From Brenneria sp. hezel4-2-4 (GTDB lineage Bacteria; Pseudomonadota; Gammaproteobacteria; Enterobacterales; Enterobacteriaceae): 64,000 bases of DNA. Shown here in pieces: positions 1 through 8,718 of this stretch; position 1 is the first letter of the stretch, and every line of letters begins with the position of its first letter. The DNA lies in the NCBI RefSeq assembly GCF_013155275.1, contig NZ_JABJXS010000005.1, positions 124,001 through 188,000 of the forward strand. Direction: 5' to 3'. The position numbers and the translations under genes are program-made. The notes under the pieces are model-generated. The model saw only the letters and a program-made list of their open reading frames with translations. It had not been told where the DNA came from and made no database searches.

Positions 1-347
1 ATCGGGATGCGGAAATCGGCCCGTGGCTGCGCGAGCGGCTCACGCTGCTGCACGCCTCCAGCCTGAATGCGCTACGCGATATCACGCCGCCGCCCGATGT
101 GGTGTATCTCGACCCGATGTTTCCCCATCGGCAAAAGCGTGCGCTGGTGAAAAAAGAGATGCGGGTATTTCAATCGCTGGTTGGCGCCGATGATGACGCC
201 GACGCCTTGCTGACGCCGGCGCGGGCGCTGGCAAAGAAACGCGTGGTGGTGAAACGGCCCGATTATGCGCCGCCGCTGGCCGGCGTTGCGGCGCAATCGA
301 TGCTTGAAACCAAAAGCCACCGCTTTGATTTCTATCTTCCGCTGTAA
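1..347 (+). CDS. rsmJ: 16S rRNA (guanine-1516-N2) methyltransferase RsmJ, C-terminal part
   Basis: The reading frame is open from base 3 to the stop at 345-347; the start lies outside the window. The translation contains [10 protein letters not shown] near its middle, which is the SAM-methyltransferase motif IV region of RsmJ (YhiQ), followed by [12 protein letters not shown] and [10 protein letters not shown], which I recognise from the enterobacterial RsmJ C-terminus. The family enzyme methylates N2 of G1516 in 16S rRNA in the small subunit. No neighbour in the window is functionally linked to it. Only the last 114 codons are visible, so intactness of the whole gene cannot be judged. Confidence 0.9.
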   Translation, partial: RDAEIGPWLRERLTLLHASSLNALRDITPPPDVVYLDPMFPHRQKRALVKKEMRVFQSLVGADDDADALLTPARALAKKRVVVKRPDYAPPLAGVAAQSMLETKSHRFDFYLPL

Positions 348-846
348 TAGGACGTTTGTACGAGTGCCGGCAATGAGGCTTCCGCCGGCTGCACCGGCTA
401 AGCGCGTTGCCATTAATGCCCCTCCCTGCCATGCTGACTGCGACATAATTTAGGGCGTCTAATGCCGCACGACTCAATTGTCAGCCCAATGAATGAAGAT
501 CCATAAGGATTAATATCATAAATCAACCACCTTCCACTGAATTACCAGATATTAATCTGGTAATTCAGAAAAATTCCAGCAATAAATATCGATTAAAAAA
601 ACTAAAGCAAATCATCACGCCATTTATTCAAAATTAGTCAATACATTGTAAATTAAATTCAGAATTTTGTATAACAAGTTGTTTTTAAAACACAAAAATA
701 CAACACCCATCAATATAGTCATTCAAATAAATAGAATAAGATCCTCAATAACATCCGTTTTCTAATTCATTAGCATCGGCGTAACATTCTTCATATCGAA
801 AGGGAAACAACCTTTCATCTCGTCAACCAGAACAGGATAAGACATT
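348..846. other. AT-rich intergenic region between rsmJ and the first DUF1471 gene
   Basis: About 500 bases without a convincing gene. It is clearly more AT-rich than its surroundings from about 480 on. It holds a perfect 14-bp inverted repeat (537-568, listed separately). From about 744 to the start codon it holds a block that is repeated upstream of the second DUF1471 gene (4563-4666), including CTCAATAA, ATCGGCGTAA and ATCGAAAGG. That conserved block probably contains the promoter of the DUF1471 gene. Confidence 0.6.
537..568. repeat. Perfect inverted repeat, 14-bp arms
   Basis: The arms CTGAATTACCAGAT (537-550) and ATCTGGTAATTCAG (555-568) are exact reverse complements around the loop ATTA. 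No T-run follows on either strand, so this is not an obvious intrinsic terminator. It could be an operator for a dimeric regulator or an RNA hairpin in a leader. It lies about 280 bases upstream of the DUF1471 start codon. Confidence 0.7.
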
Positions 847-1104
847 ATGAAAAACGTAAAAACCATCGCCGCTGCCGTTGTACTCGCCACCGTTTCTTTT
901 GGTGCTTCCGCTGCTGATTATGTCTCCGCACAGCAAGCACAACAGTTGGAAAAAATCGGTGTGGTCTCCGCCACGGCACACGACCTCAGCTCACTGAAAG
1001 CCCAGTTGGCGGAGAAAGCGGACAAAGCCGGCGCCAAAGCTTATTCGATCACCTCGGCAACCGGTGATAACCAACTGCGCGGTACGGCGGTAATCTATAA
1101 TTAA
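847..1104 (+). CDS. DUF1471 (YhcN/BhsA/McbA-type) small periplasmic stress protein, copy 1
   Basis: An 85-residue exported protein. Residues 1-22 form a typical signal peptide (MKNVK, hydrophobic core, cut after ASA). The mature part contains the DUF1471 pattern IGVVSATA, then an Ala-rich stretch, then AYSITSATGDNQLRGTA near the end. Such proteins are small periplasmic or outer-surface proteins linked in E. coli to stress, biofilm and copper or acid response; the exact role here is unknown. The start ATG follows AGGATAAG. A close paralogue lies at 4667-4924 (19 differences in 85 residues by hand count), so the two copies flank the ssu genes. A strong terminator follows at 1132-1168. Confidence 0.85.
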   Translation: MKNVKTIAAAVVLATVSFGASAADYVSAQQAQQLEKIGVVSATAHDLSSLKAQLAEKADKAGAKAYSITSATGDNQLRGTAVIYN

Positions 1105-1131
1105 TCTCTCTTTCATCATTATTACCCTCTT

Positions 1132-1168
1132 CCGGTTTGTCTCCTCATCAGGACAAACCGGCTTTTTT
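1132..1168 (+). terminator. Rho-independent terminator of the first DUF1471 gene
   Basis: CCGGTTTGTC (1132-1141) pairs perfectly with GACAAACCGG (1152-1161) across a 10-nt loop. A C and six T follow. It lies 28 bases after the DUF1471 stop codon on the same strand. Confidence 0.9.
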
Positions 1169-1319
1169 ATGTTCCCCCCGGCAATTGATGGCACTTCACC
1201 TTTTTAACTATAAAAACCACAAATTGAGATTTAAAAATCGCTCGCCCTCCCTGTTATGTTTATCTCTCTAATGTTGCACATTATCACTTTATTTTAACTT
1301 TTGGTTATAAGGAGTCTCT

Positions 1320-2327
1320 GTGCGTACGCTGTTTATGAGCAAGGATCCAACCACCAGAAGCCCAGGCCGACACCACATGTTTCTGCACCGTTGGCGAGCG
1401 GCAGTGGCTATCGTTATCGGACTGTTTAGCGTTGTCGCCCATGCGCAGGAGTCCCTACCGGAGCAGTTCCGCATCGGCTATCAAAAAGGTTCGGTCAGTC
1501 TGGTGCTTGCCAAATCCCATCAATTGCTGGAAAAACGCTTTCCTCAGACCAAAATCAGCTGGATTGAATTTCCGGCCGGCCCACAAATGCTGGAAGCGCT
1601 TAACGTCGGCAGTATCGATCTGGGCAGTACCGGCGATATTCCGCCGATTTTCGCCCAGGCCGCCGGGGCCGACTTATTGTACGTCGGCGTTGAACCGCCA
1701 AAGCCCAAAGCCGAAGTGATTCTGGTTGCCGAAGATAGCCCGATCAACACCGTCGCCGATCTGAAAGGCCGTAAAGTCGCGTTCCAGAAAGGTTCCAGCT
1801 CGCACAATCTGCTGCTGAGATCGCTGCAACAGGCGGGTTTGGCATTCAGCGATATCAAACCGACTTATCTTACGCCGGCAGACGCGCGCGCCGCCTTTCA
1901 ACAAGGCAATGTAGACGCCTGGACTATCTGGGATCCGTATTACTCGGCCGTCTTATTGCAAGGGGGCGTCAGAGTGCTGGCGGACGGCACCGGCCTTAAT
2001 CAAACCGGTTCTTTCTACCTGGCCGCCCGCCCGTATACCGAAGCGCACGGCGCGTTTATCGCTCAGGTACTGGAGGTGTTGACCCAGGCCGATGCGCTGA
2101 CGCAAAGCGATCGGGCGCAAAGCATCACGCTACTGGCGAACGCGGTCGGTCTGCCGGAAAACGTGATCGCCACCGCCCTTGACCATCGTCCGCCAACCAC
2201 CATCAAACCGCTGGAACAGCCCACGATCCAGGCGCAGCAATATACCGCCGACCTGTTTTATGAAAATCGGCTGCTGCCGGTAAAAGTTGATGTATCCCAA
2301 CGCGTCTGGCGTCCCCGGCTCCAATAA
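1320..2327 (+). CDS. ssuA: Aliphatic sulfonate ABC transporter, substrate-binding protein SsuA
   Basis: Periplasmic binding protein of the SsuA/NrtA type. I chose the GTG at 1320 because AAGGAG sits 5 bases before it. ATG codons at 1335 and 1377 are alternatives, and the signal peptide proper (hydrophobic stretch ending VVAHA) begins at the later one. The mature part shows [34 protein letters not shown] and [11 protein letters not shown], all typical of SsuA. It would deliver alkanesulfonates to an SsuC/SsuB transporter as a sulfur source for SsuD. The usual upstream ssuE (FMN reductase) is not present, and the permease gene downstream is broken, so this binding protein may no longer have a dedicated partner. 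Confidence 0.92.
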   Translation: MRTLFMSKDPTTRSPGRHHMFLHRWRAAVAIVIGLFSVVAHAQESLPEQFRIGYQKGSVSLVLAKSHQLLEKRFPQTKISWIEFPAGPQMLEALNVGSIDLGSTGDIPPIFAQAAGADLLYVGVEPPKPKAEVILVAEDSPINTVADLKGRKVAFQKGSSSHNLLLRSLQQAGLAFSDIKPTYLTPADARAAFQQGNVDAWTIWDPYYSAVLLQGGVRVLADGTGLNQTGSFYLAARPYTEAHGAFIAQVLEVLTQADALTQSDRAQSITLLANAVGLPENVIATALDHRPPTTIKPLEQPTIQAQQYTADLFYENRLLPVKVDVSQRVWRPRLQ

Positions 2328-2380
2328 CCCGCCATCGCCCGGGAAAATCTTCCCGGTTCACGCATTCAGGAGATAACGCA

Positions 2381-3520
2381 ATGAGTCTTAACGTATTCTG
2401 GTTTTTACCCACCCACGGCGACGGCCGCTATCTTGGCAGCGCGGAAGGCGCGCGCCATGTGGATTACGCCTATCTGCAACAGGTGGCGCAGGCCGCGGAA
2501 CGGCAGGGATTTGGCGGCGTATTGCTGCCTACCGGCCGTTCCTGCGAAGATTCCTGGCTGGTGGCGGCCTCGCTGATCCCGGTGACCCAGCGGCTGAAAT
2601 TTCTGGTCGCGCTGCGTCCCGGCGTTATTTCGCCGACCATTGCCGCCCGTCAGGCCGCCACGCTGGATCGGCTGTCAAATGGTCGAGCGCTTTTCAACCT
2701 GGTCACCGGCGGCGATCCTGAAGAGCTGGCCGCTGAAGGGCTGTTTCTGAACCATGACGAGCGTTATGAGGCCTCCGCCGAATTTACCCACATCTGGCGC
2801 AGGTTACTGGAAGGGGAGACGGTCGACTTCGCCGGAAAACATCTTCAGGTCAAAGGGGCAAAGCTGCTATTCCCGCCGGTACAACAGCCGCGGCCGCCGC
2901 TTTATTTCGGCGGATCGTCAGCGGCGGCGCAGGATCTGGCGGCCGATCAGGTCGATCTTTATCTGACCTGGGGCGAACCGCCCGCTCAGGTGAAAGAAAA
3001 ACTGGACGAGGTGCGGGCCAAAGCCCAGGCCAAAGGCCGTCAGGTACGATTCGGCATCCGTCTGCATGTGATTGTCCGGGAAACCACGCAAGAAGCCTGG
3101 CAGGCCGCCGATCGGCTGATCGCCCATCTGGACGATGACACCATCGCCAACGCGCAGGCCGCCCTGGCCCGCTTTGATTCCGTCGGACAACAGCGGATGG
3201 CCGCGCTGCACGGCGGCAAAAAAGACCGTCTGGAAATCAGCCCCAACCTGTGGGCCGGAGTCGGGCTGGTGCGCGGCGGAGCCGGTACGGCGCTGGTCGG
3301 CGACGGCCCGACGGTCGCGGCGCGTATTCAGGAATATGCCGATCTTGGCATCGATACCTTTATCCTGTCCGGTTATCCGCATCTGGAAGAGGCTTATCGG
3401 GTCGGAGAGCTGCTGTTTCCGCATCTCGATCTGGCGCACCCCACGCCGTTACGGGCGGTGGAAGCGTCCGGCGAAGCCGTCGCCAATCGTTATATTCCAC
3501 AGAAAGTGTCGCAAAGCTGA
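2381..3520 (+). CDS. ssuD: FMNH2-dependent alkanesulfonate monooxygenase SsuD
   Basis: A 379-residue protein, the usual SsuD length. It begins [19 protein letters not shown] and contains [30 protein letters not shown] and [15 protein letters not shown]. These are hallmarks of the bacterial luciferase-like TIM-barrel monooxygenase that splits alkanesulfonates to aldehyde and sulfite using reduced flavin in the cytoplasm. The ATG follows AGGAGATAAC. It lies 53 bases after ssuA in the same direction and is intact. It needs an FMN reductase (SsuE), which is not encoded nearby. Confidence 0.95.
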   Translation: MSLNVFWFLPTHGDGRYLGSAEGARHVDYAYLQQVAQAAERQGFGGVLLPTGRSCEDSWLVAASLIPVTQRLKFLVALRPGVISPTIAARQAATLDRLSNGRALFNLVTGGDPEELAAEGLFLNHDERYEASAEFTHIWRRLLEGETVDFAGKHLQVKGAKLLFPPVQQPRPPLYFGGSSAAAQDLAADQVDLYLTWGEPPAQVKEKLDEVRAKAQAKGRQVRFGIRLHVIVRETTQEAWQAADRLIAHLDDDTIANAQAALARFDSVGQQRMAALHGGKKDRLEISPNLWAGVGLVRGGAGTALVGDGPTVAARIQEYADLGIDTFILSGYPHLEEAYRVGELLFPHLDLAHPTPLRAVEASGEAVANRYIPQKVSQS

Positions 3521-3531
3521 GGGGACAGGCG

Positions 3532-3704
3532 ATGGCTATCTGGCCATGAACGCCCGTGAATTTCTGCAAACGAATGTGGTGGCGGCGGCTATCGTCCTTT
3601 ATGCCCTGCTCGGAAAACTGGCCGACATCAGCACGCAATGGCTGGAACGCCTGTGGCTACGCTGGAACCCGGCTTATCAGACATCATCGGGAGAAACGTC
3701 ATGA
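3532..3704 (+). pseudogene. ssuC: ssuC (alkanesulfonate permease) remnant with large internal deletion
   Basis: In the frame ending at 3704, only 56 residues of SsuC C-terminus are readable: [12 protein letters not shown], then [14 protein letters not shown], then [13 protein letters not shown]. The family protein has about 260 residues, so roughly 200 codons are missing. The ATG at 3532, preceded by GGGGACAGGCG, sits where the ssuC start should be. The C-terminal coding text begins right at it (ATGGCTATCTGGCC), consistent with a deletion joining the start region to near the 3' end. From that ATG the frame now stops after 5 codons. The old ssuC stop still overlaps the ssuB start by ATGA, as in intact operons. 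Without this membrane subunit the Ssu importer should not work. Confidence 0.88.
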
Positions 3705-4495
3705 CCGCCTTTATCTCTTCTCATGCGGCAATACCGTCGCCGATTTCCAAAGGCACGCCGCTAATACTGGATTCCATTACCAAGCGCTACGGCGGCCGCA
3801 CCGTATTGGATGATGTGCGGCTACGTATCCCCGCCGGACAGTTCGTCGCCGTCGTCGGCCGCAGCGGCTGCGGGAAAAGCACGCTGCTGCGCCTGCTGGC
3901 CGGACTGGAATCCGCCAGCGGCGGCGCATTGCTGACCGGCAATATGCCGCTTGGCAGCGCCAGCGACAGCACGCGTCTTATGTTTCAGGATGCGCGGCTG
4001 CTGCCGTGGAAAAAAGTCATTGATAATGTCGGGCTGGGTCTGCGCGGCAACTGGCGAGCGCAGGCGCAGCAGGCGCTGGCTTCCGTCGGGCTGGCCGATC
4101 GCGCCAATGAATGGCCCGCCGCCCTGTCCGGCGGTCAGAAACAGCGCGTGGCGTTGGCCCGGGCATTGATTCATCATCCACGTCTGCTGCTGCTGGATGA
4201 GCCGCTGGGCGCGCTGGATGCGCTGACCCGTATTGAAATGCAGAGTCTGATCGAAAGCCTGTGGCTACAGCACGGATTTACCGTGCTGCTGGTCACCCAT
4301 GATGTGGGCGAGGCCATTGCGCTGGCCGACCGCGTGGTATTGATTGAAGCGGGCCGGATAGGTCTGGATCTGAAGGTGGATCTGCCTCGGCCGCGTCGGC
4401 GCGGGTCGGCGAAACTGGCCGAACTGGAAGCGGAAGTGCTTGAGCGGGTGCTGACCCCCGCCTCTTCCTCGTTACCTCGACAAGCCGCGATATAA
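3701..4495 (+). CDS. ssuB: Aliphatic sulfonate ABC transporter ATPase SsuB
   Basis: A 264-residue ABC ATPase. Walker [10 protein letters not shown] is at residues 53-61; the Q-loop is in [14 protein letters not shown]; then come signature [15 protein letters not shown], Walker [16 protein letters not shown] and the H-loop in [10 protein letters not shown]. The [10 protein letters not shown] stretch is characteristic of SsuB/TauB. The ATG at 3701 overlaps the remnant ssuC stop (ATGA) and follows GGGAGA. It is intact, although its permease partner is deleted. It could only act with another permease of the family. No terminator is evident before the second DUF1471 gene. Confidence 0.93.
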   Translation: MTAFISSHAAIPSPISKGTPLILDSITKRYGGRTVLDDVRLRIPAGQFVAVVGRSGCGKSTLLRLLAGLESASGGALLTGNMPLGSASDSTRLMFQDARLLPWKKVIDNVGLGLRGNWRAQAQQALASVGLADRANEWPAALSGGQKQRVALARALIHHPRLLLLDEPLGALDALTRIEMQSLIESLWLQHGFTVLLVTHDVGEAIALADRVVLIEAGRIGLDLKVDLPRPRRRGSAKLAELEAEVLERVLTPASSSLPRQAAI

Positions 4496-4666
4496 CGAAA
4501 CGGGAGCGGGAAAAAACGGATTTTCCCCGCTCACCCATTAAATCAAAAAAACTGAATGATTCACTCAATAAGCTCCGTTTTTCCTTTATCAAGTATCGGC
4601 GTAATATCCTCTCTATCGAAAGGCAATGACCTTTCACTTCAAATAACACAGAACAGGATATCCATC

Positions 4667-4924
4667 ATGAAAAACGTAAAATTGTTCGCCGCCGCCGCCG
4701 TTCTTGCCACCGTTTCTTTTGGCGCTTCCGCTGCCGATTACATCTCTGCTCAACAGGCGCGGAATCAGGAAAAAGTGGGCGTGGTTACCGCGACCGCCCG
4801 CAACCTGGACTCGCTACAGGCGCAGTTGGCGGAGAAGGCTGAAAAAGCCGGCGCCAAATCCTATGCCATTACCTCCGCCACCGGTAATAACCAGTTGCGC
4901 GGCACGGCAACCCTGTATAACTAA
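4667..4924 (+). CDS. DUF1471 (YhcN/BhsA/McbA-type) small periplasmic stress protein, copy 2
   Basis: An 85-residue paralogue of the protein at 847-1104, with the same signal peptide (VLATVSFGASA, cut before AD) and the same DUF1471 pattern VGVVTATARNL plus SYAITSATGNNQLRGTA. I chose the ATG at 4667 because it gives the same length as copy 1 and follows AGGATATC. The roughly 100 bases upstream are also similar to copy 1, so the duplicated unit includes the promoter region. The function is not known beyond the family link to periplasmic stress proteins. A strong terminator follows. Confidence 0.85.
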   Translation: MKNVKLFAAAAVLATVSFGASAADYISAQQARNQEKVGVVTATARNLDSLQAQLAEKAEKAGAKSYAITSATGNNQLRGTATLYN

Positions 4925-4951
4925 TGGCCTGTAAAGATAATCAAAAAAATT

Positions 4952-4990
4952 AAACGGACTTTCATCTATAATGATGAAAGTCCGTTTTTT
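4952..4990 (+). terminator. Bidirectional rho-independent terminator
   Basis: A 15-bp perfect stem: AAACGGACTTTCATC (4952-4966) and GATGAAAGTCCGTTT (4973-4987) around a 6-nt loop, followed by T residues on the plus strand. On the minus strand the stem is followed by AATTTTTTT. It therefore can stop both the second DUF1471 gene and the convergent ABC transporter operon that ends at 5023. Confidence 0.9.
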
Positions 4991-5022
4991 CGTCAGCCGT
5001 TCCGGCGATGCTCGCCGTAATT

Positions 5023-6822
5023 TCAGATTTGCACAAAATGCCCGCGGGAGACTTCCCGATAGCCGCGCGCCGGGCTGATAAAGTCCGGCGGCCTCACCGG
5101 ACTTTTCAACTCATCGCTAAACAAGGTGCGAACCGGTCTGGCCTCCGGATCGGGGATCGGCACCGCCGAAATCAGGCGACGGGTATAATCATGCTGCGGA
5201 TTATCGAAGATGGCGGCGCGCGGCCCGATCTCGACAATCTCCCCCAGATACATCACCGCGACGCGATGGCTTATCCGCTCAACGACCGCCATATCATGGG
5301 AAATAAACAGGAAAGACAGCCCCAGCTTCTGTTGCAAATCCAGCATCAGATTGATGACCTGCGCCTTAACGGAAACATCAAGCGCCGAAACCGATTCGTC
5401 GGCGATGATAATTTTCGGTTCCAGCGCCAGCGCTCTGGCGATACAGACCCGTTGCCGTTGCCCGCCGGAAAACTGATGCGGAAAACGTTCCGCCATCCAG
5501 TCCGGTAAACCGACCTGTTCCAGCAACGCGCTGACCCGGGCGCGAACATCCTTCGCGCTTGCCAGCCCATGAACCCGCAGCGGCTCGGCGATGGCCTCCC
5601 CCACCCGCATTCTTGGATTCAGACTGTCATAGGGGTCCTGAAACACCATTTGGATCTGTCGACGACTGTCCGACAGGCTGTGCTTATCGGCAGTGAGGAT
5701 ATTCTGCCCTTGAACCAGAATTTCCCCGCTGGTGACCTCGGCCAGACGAATAATCGACCGCCCGGTGGTGGATTTCCCGCAGCCCGACTCGCCCACCAAA
5801 GACAGGGTTTCGCCAGGCCACAAATCAAAAGAGACGTTTTCTACCGCATGCACCCGCCCGGCCAGCCGGCGAAAAAAACCGGCGCGGATATCAAAGCGAG
5901 TCACCAGCTTTTTCACTTCCAGTATCGGCCTGTCGCCGGACAGGGTATTGACCGTCTCCGGTATCGGTTGCGGGGTTCCCGTCTGGAGATCGATCAACGG
6001 AAAACGCTGCGGCCATTCGGTGCCCGACATCGATCCCAACTTGGGTACGGCGGACAACAACATGCGGGTATAAGGGTGTTTGGGATGATGAAAAATCTCT
6101 CTGGTGGCGGCGTTTTCAACCATTTCGCCCTGATGCATCACCAACGTGCGATCGGACACTTCCGCCACCACGCCCATATCATGGGTGATAAACAGCACCG
6201 ACATCCCTTCGTCTTCCTGAAGGGTTTTAATCAACGCCAGTATCTGCGCCTGAATGGTGACGTCCAGCGCCGTGGTCGGTTCATCGGCAATCAACAGTTG
6301 CGGGTTACAGGCCAGCGCAATGGCAATCACCACCCGCTGGCGCATACCGCCGGAAAAGCTTTGCGGATACTCGTTTAAACGCGATTTGGCGCCGGGAATT
6401 CGCACTTTTTCCAACAGACGAAGGGCTTCGGCCTTGGCTTGCGCTCTGTCCATCCCGCGATGCCGGCGCAACACTTCGGTAATCTGATAGCCAATCGGCA
6501 ACACCGGGTTGAGGCTGGTCATCGGCTCCTGGAAAATCATCCCGATGCGGTTGCCGCGAATATTCTGCATTTCCCGCGAGGAAAGGGAGAGCAATTCCGT
6601 GCCGCCAAAGTGGATTTCCCCGCTCACCTGGCTTTGCCCGGCGGGCAGCAGCCGCATGATGGATTTCGCCATCACGCTTTTGCCCGAACCGGACTCGCCC
6701 ACCACGGCGACGGTCTCTTTCTCACCGATAGTGAAGGAGAGATCGCGCAGCACATTCATCCACTCGCCGTTCACCTGAAAGGCGGTTGTCAAATGTGATA
6801 CCGACATAATTGGCGACGTCAT
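5023..6822 (-). CDS. Peptide-class ABC transporter, fused double ATPase
   Basis: A 599-residue protein with two complete ABC ATPase domains in tandem, the arrangement of GsiA and other fused DppD-DppF proteins. The first half has GESGSGKSV, FSGGMRQRV and LLIADEPTTALD; the second has GESGCGKST, FSGGQRQRV and IIIADESVSALD. An oligopeptide-transporter C-terminal extension follows each domain. The start at 6822 (MTSPIMSVSHL) is supported by AAGGGG 8 bases upstream. It is the last gene of a minus-strand operon: binding protein, two nucleoside hydrolases, two permeases, ATPase. It powers import through the inner membrane pair encoded just upstream. The nucleoside hydrolases suggest the cargo is a nucleoside-type molecule rather than a peptide. 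Confidence 0.92.
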   Translation of the reverse strand: MTSPIMSVSHLTTAFQVNGEWMNVLRDLSFTIGEKETVAVVGESGSGKSVMAKSIMRLLPAGQSQVSGEIHFGGTELLSLSSREMQNIRGNRIGMIFQEPMTSLNPVLPIGYQITEVLRRHRGMDRAQAKAEALRLLEKVRIPGAKSRLNEYPQSFSGGMRQRVVIAIALACNPQLLIADEPTTALDVTIQAQILALIKTLQEDEGMSVLFITHDMGVVAEVSDRTLVMHQGEMVENAATREIFHHPKHPYTRMLLSAVPKLGSMSGTEWPQRFPLIDLQTGTPQPIPETVNTLSGDRPILEVKKLVTRFDIRAGFFRRLAGRVHAVENVSFDLWPGETLSLVGESGCGKSTTGRSIIRLAEVTSGEILVQGQNILTADKHSLSDSRRQIQMVFQDPYDSLNPRMRVGEAIAEPLRVHGLASAKDVRARVSALLEQVGLPDWMAERFPHQFSGGQRQRVCIARALALEPKIIIADESVSALDVSVKAQVINLMLDLQQKLGLSFLFISHDMAVVERISHRVAVMYLGEIVEIGPRAAIFDNPQHDYTRRLISAVPIPDPEARPVRTLFSDELKSPVRPPDFISPARGYREVSRGHFVQI

Positions 6823-6832
6823 GTTGTGCCCC

Positions 6833-7744
6833 TTAGTTTCTTGGATTGAGGATATCGCGCAGCGCATCCCCAACCAGATTGATCGCCACAATCAGCAGCA
6901 GCAGCGTCAACCCGGGGAAGAAACTGATCCAGTAATCACCCGACATCAGGTATTCAAAACCGTTGGCAATCAGTAACCCCAGCGACGGCTCCGTCACCGG
7001 CAACCCGATGCCCAGAAAAGAGAGCGTCGCCTCCAGCATGATGGCGTACGCGATGCGCATCGTCGCCACCACAATCAACGGCGCCAGGCAATTTGGCAAG
7101 ATATGCCGAAATAAAATCCGTCGATTGGATAACGCCATGCTGCGGGCGGCATCCACATAGCTTCGGCGGCGTTCGACCAACGCCGAACCGCGAATAGTGC
7201 GGGCATAATAAGCCCACTGGGTCACCACCAGCGCCAGGATAATCTTATCGACGCCCTGTCCCAGCACCGCCAGCAGGATCAGGGCAATCAGGATCGGCGG
7301 AAAGCTGAGCTGAATGTCGACGATACGCATAATCACCGCGTCCGTCCTGCCGCCCACATAGGCGCTGATTAACCCCAGCGAAGCGCCAATCAGCAGGGCG
7401 AACACCGCGCTGGAAAAACCGACCATCAGACTGATGCGGGTGCCGTAAAGAATGGCGCTGAACAAGTCGCGCCCCTGATCGTCGGTGCCCAGCCAATAAC
7501 TCATGCCGCCGGCGCTGCTCGCGCCGGGAGCCAGACGGCCTTCCATAATGTCCAACTGCATCAGGTCATAGGGGTTTTGCGGTGAAATAATCGGGGCGAA
7601 TACCGCCAGCAGAATAAAAATCCCCAGAATGATCAGGCCGCACAGCGCCAGCCGGTCTTTGGCGAGCGCAATCAGAACCAGCGAGAAAGCCGAATAAACT
7701 TTCTCCTGCCCTGCCGCGCGCTGATGTACGCTATTGGTGGACAT
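6833..7744 (-). CDS. Peptide-class ABC transporter permease (DppC/GsiD-like)
   Basis: A 303-residue inner-membrane permease of the DppC/OppC subfamily. It has an N-terminal OppC-type segment, one membrane helix near residues 35-57, the periplasmic stretch YWLGTDDQGRDLFSAILYGTRISL (typical LGTDxxGRD motif), then several membrane helices. The EAA loop ASRSMALSNRRILFRHILPN-like sequence near residues 190-215 docks the ATPase. Its start coincides with the stop of the preceding permease gene at 7744 and its stop is 11 bases from the ATPase start, so the genes are translationally coupled. Confidence 0.92.
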   Translation of the reverse strand: MSTNSVHQRAAGQEKVYSAFSLVLIALAKDRLALCGLIILGIFILLAVFAPIISPQNPYDLMQLDIMEGRLAPGASSAGGMSYWLGTDDQGRDLFSAILYGTRISLMVGFSSAVFALLIGASLGLISAYVGGRTDAVIMRIVDIQLSFPPILIALILLAVLGQGVDKIILALVVTQWAYYARTIRGSALVERRRSYVDAARSMALSNRRILFRHILPNCLAPLIVVATMRIAYAIMLEATLSFLGIGLPVTEPSLGLLIANGFEYLMSGDYWISFFPGLTLLLLIVAINLVGDALRDILNPRN

Positions 7745-8718
7745 CAGTTATTCCCTCCCAGCCGCACTCGCGGGTCAACCAACACATACAGCAGGTCGAC
7801 GAGCAGGTTAATCACGCTGAACATCACCACGGTTATCATCAGATAGGCCAGGATCACCGGCCTGTCCAGCACCGCGATGGAGTCAATAATCAACTTACCC
7901 ATGCCCGGCCAGGCGTAAATGGTTTCCGTCACCACCGCAAACGCGATCAGCGAACCCAACTCCAGACCGATAACCGTAATCAGCGGGATCAGGGTGTTGC
8001 GCAGCACGTGCACCAGTACAATCCGGGTTTCCGACAGCCCTTTCGAGCGGGCGAATTGCACATAATCCTGTTGCAGACACTCCATCACGCCCGCGCGCAT
8101 CAAACGGATAATCAGTGAGATTTTAAACAAGGCTAAATTGAAGGCCGGTAAAATCAGGTGTTCAAGGCCGTCTTTGGTCAAAAAGCTGAAAGGAACGCCA
8201 AACCACTCGCCGGTGTGACCGCGACCGGACGCCGGCAGCCAACCGAGTTTGACGCTGAAAAACATAATCATCACCAGCCCGATCCAGAACGTCGGCAAAC
8301 TGAAGCCAAAGATGGAAAAGGTCATAATGGATTTGGCAATGGCGCTGTCCGGCCGTAATCCGGCATAAATGCCCAGCGGAATGCCGACCACCAGCGCGAT
8401 TATAAATGCCGTCATCGCCAGTTCCAGCGTGGCGGGCATACGTTGAAAAATCAACGTCAGGGCGGGCTGGTTGAAAATAAACGATTTTCCCATGTCGCCC
8501 TGCAAGGCATTCCATACAAACAAACCGTACTGTTCCCACACCGGCTTATCCAGACCAAATGACTGGATGACCGCCAATCTTTCGGCGGGCGTCGCCGTCG
8601 CGCCCAGCAACATATCCACCGGATCGCCTACCAGATAAACCCCGACGAACACCAGCACCGACATGACGATCAGCGTCAGGATAGTCTGTCCGATACGGCT
8701 TAGCAGGTAGGCAATCAT
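7744..8718 (-). CDS. Peptide-class ABC transporter permease (DppB/GsiC-like)
   Basis: A 324-residue permease of the DppB/OppB subfamily: N-terminal helix (LSRIGQTILTLIVMSVLVFVGVY), the GDPVDMLLG stretch, then the BPD_transp_1 domain with the EAA loop around ARSKGLSETRIVLVHVLRN. The C-terminus contains YAWPGMGKLIIDSIAVLDRPVILAY, with the PG(M/L)G motif shared by this subfamily. It forms the membrane channel together with the 6833-7744 product. It overlaps the adjacent nucleoside hydrolase gene by one base (8718), showing tight coupling of import and hydrolysis. Confidence 0.92.
   Translation of the reverse strand: MIAYLLSRIGQTILTLIVMSVLVFVGVYLVGDPVDMLLGATATPAERLAVIQSFGLDKPVWEQYGLFVWNALQGDMGKSFIFNQPALTLIFQRMPATLELAMTAFIIALVVGIPLGIYAGLRPDSAIAKSIMTFSIFGFSLPTFWIGLVMIMFFSVKLGWLPASGRGHTGEWFGVPFSFLTKDGLEHLILPAFNLALFKISLIIRLMRAGVMECLQQDYVQFARSKGLSETRIVLVHVLRNTLIPLITVIGLELGSLIAFAVVTETIYAWPGMGKLIIDSIAVLDRPVILAYLMITVVMFSVINLLVDLLYVLVDPRVRLGGNN

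Noticed and set aside
5569-6378. A 269-codon plus-strand frame inside the ABC ATPase gene
   Set aside because: It is complementary to the second and first ATPase domains, whose Walker and signature motifs are clear on the minus strand.
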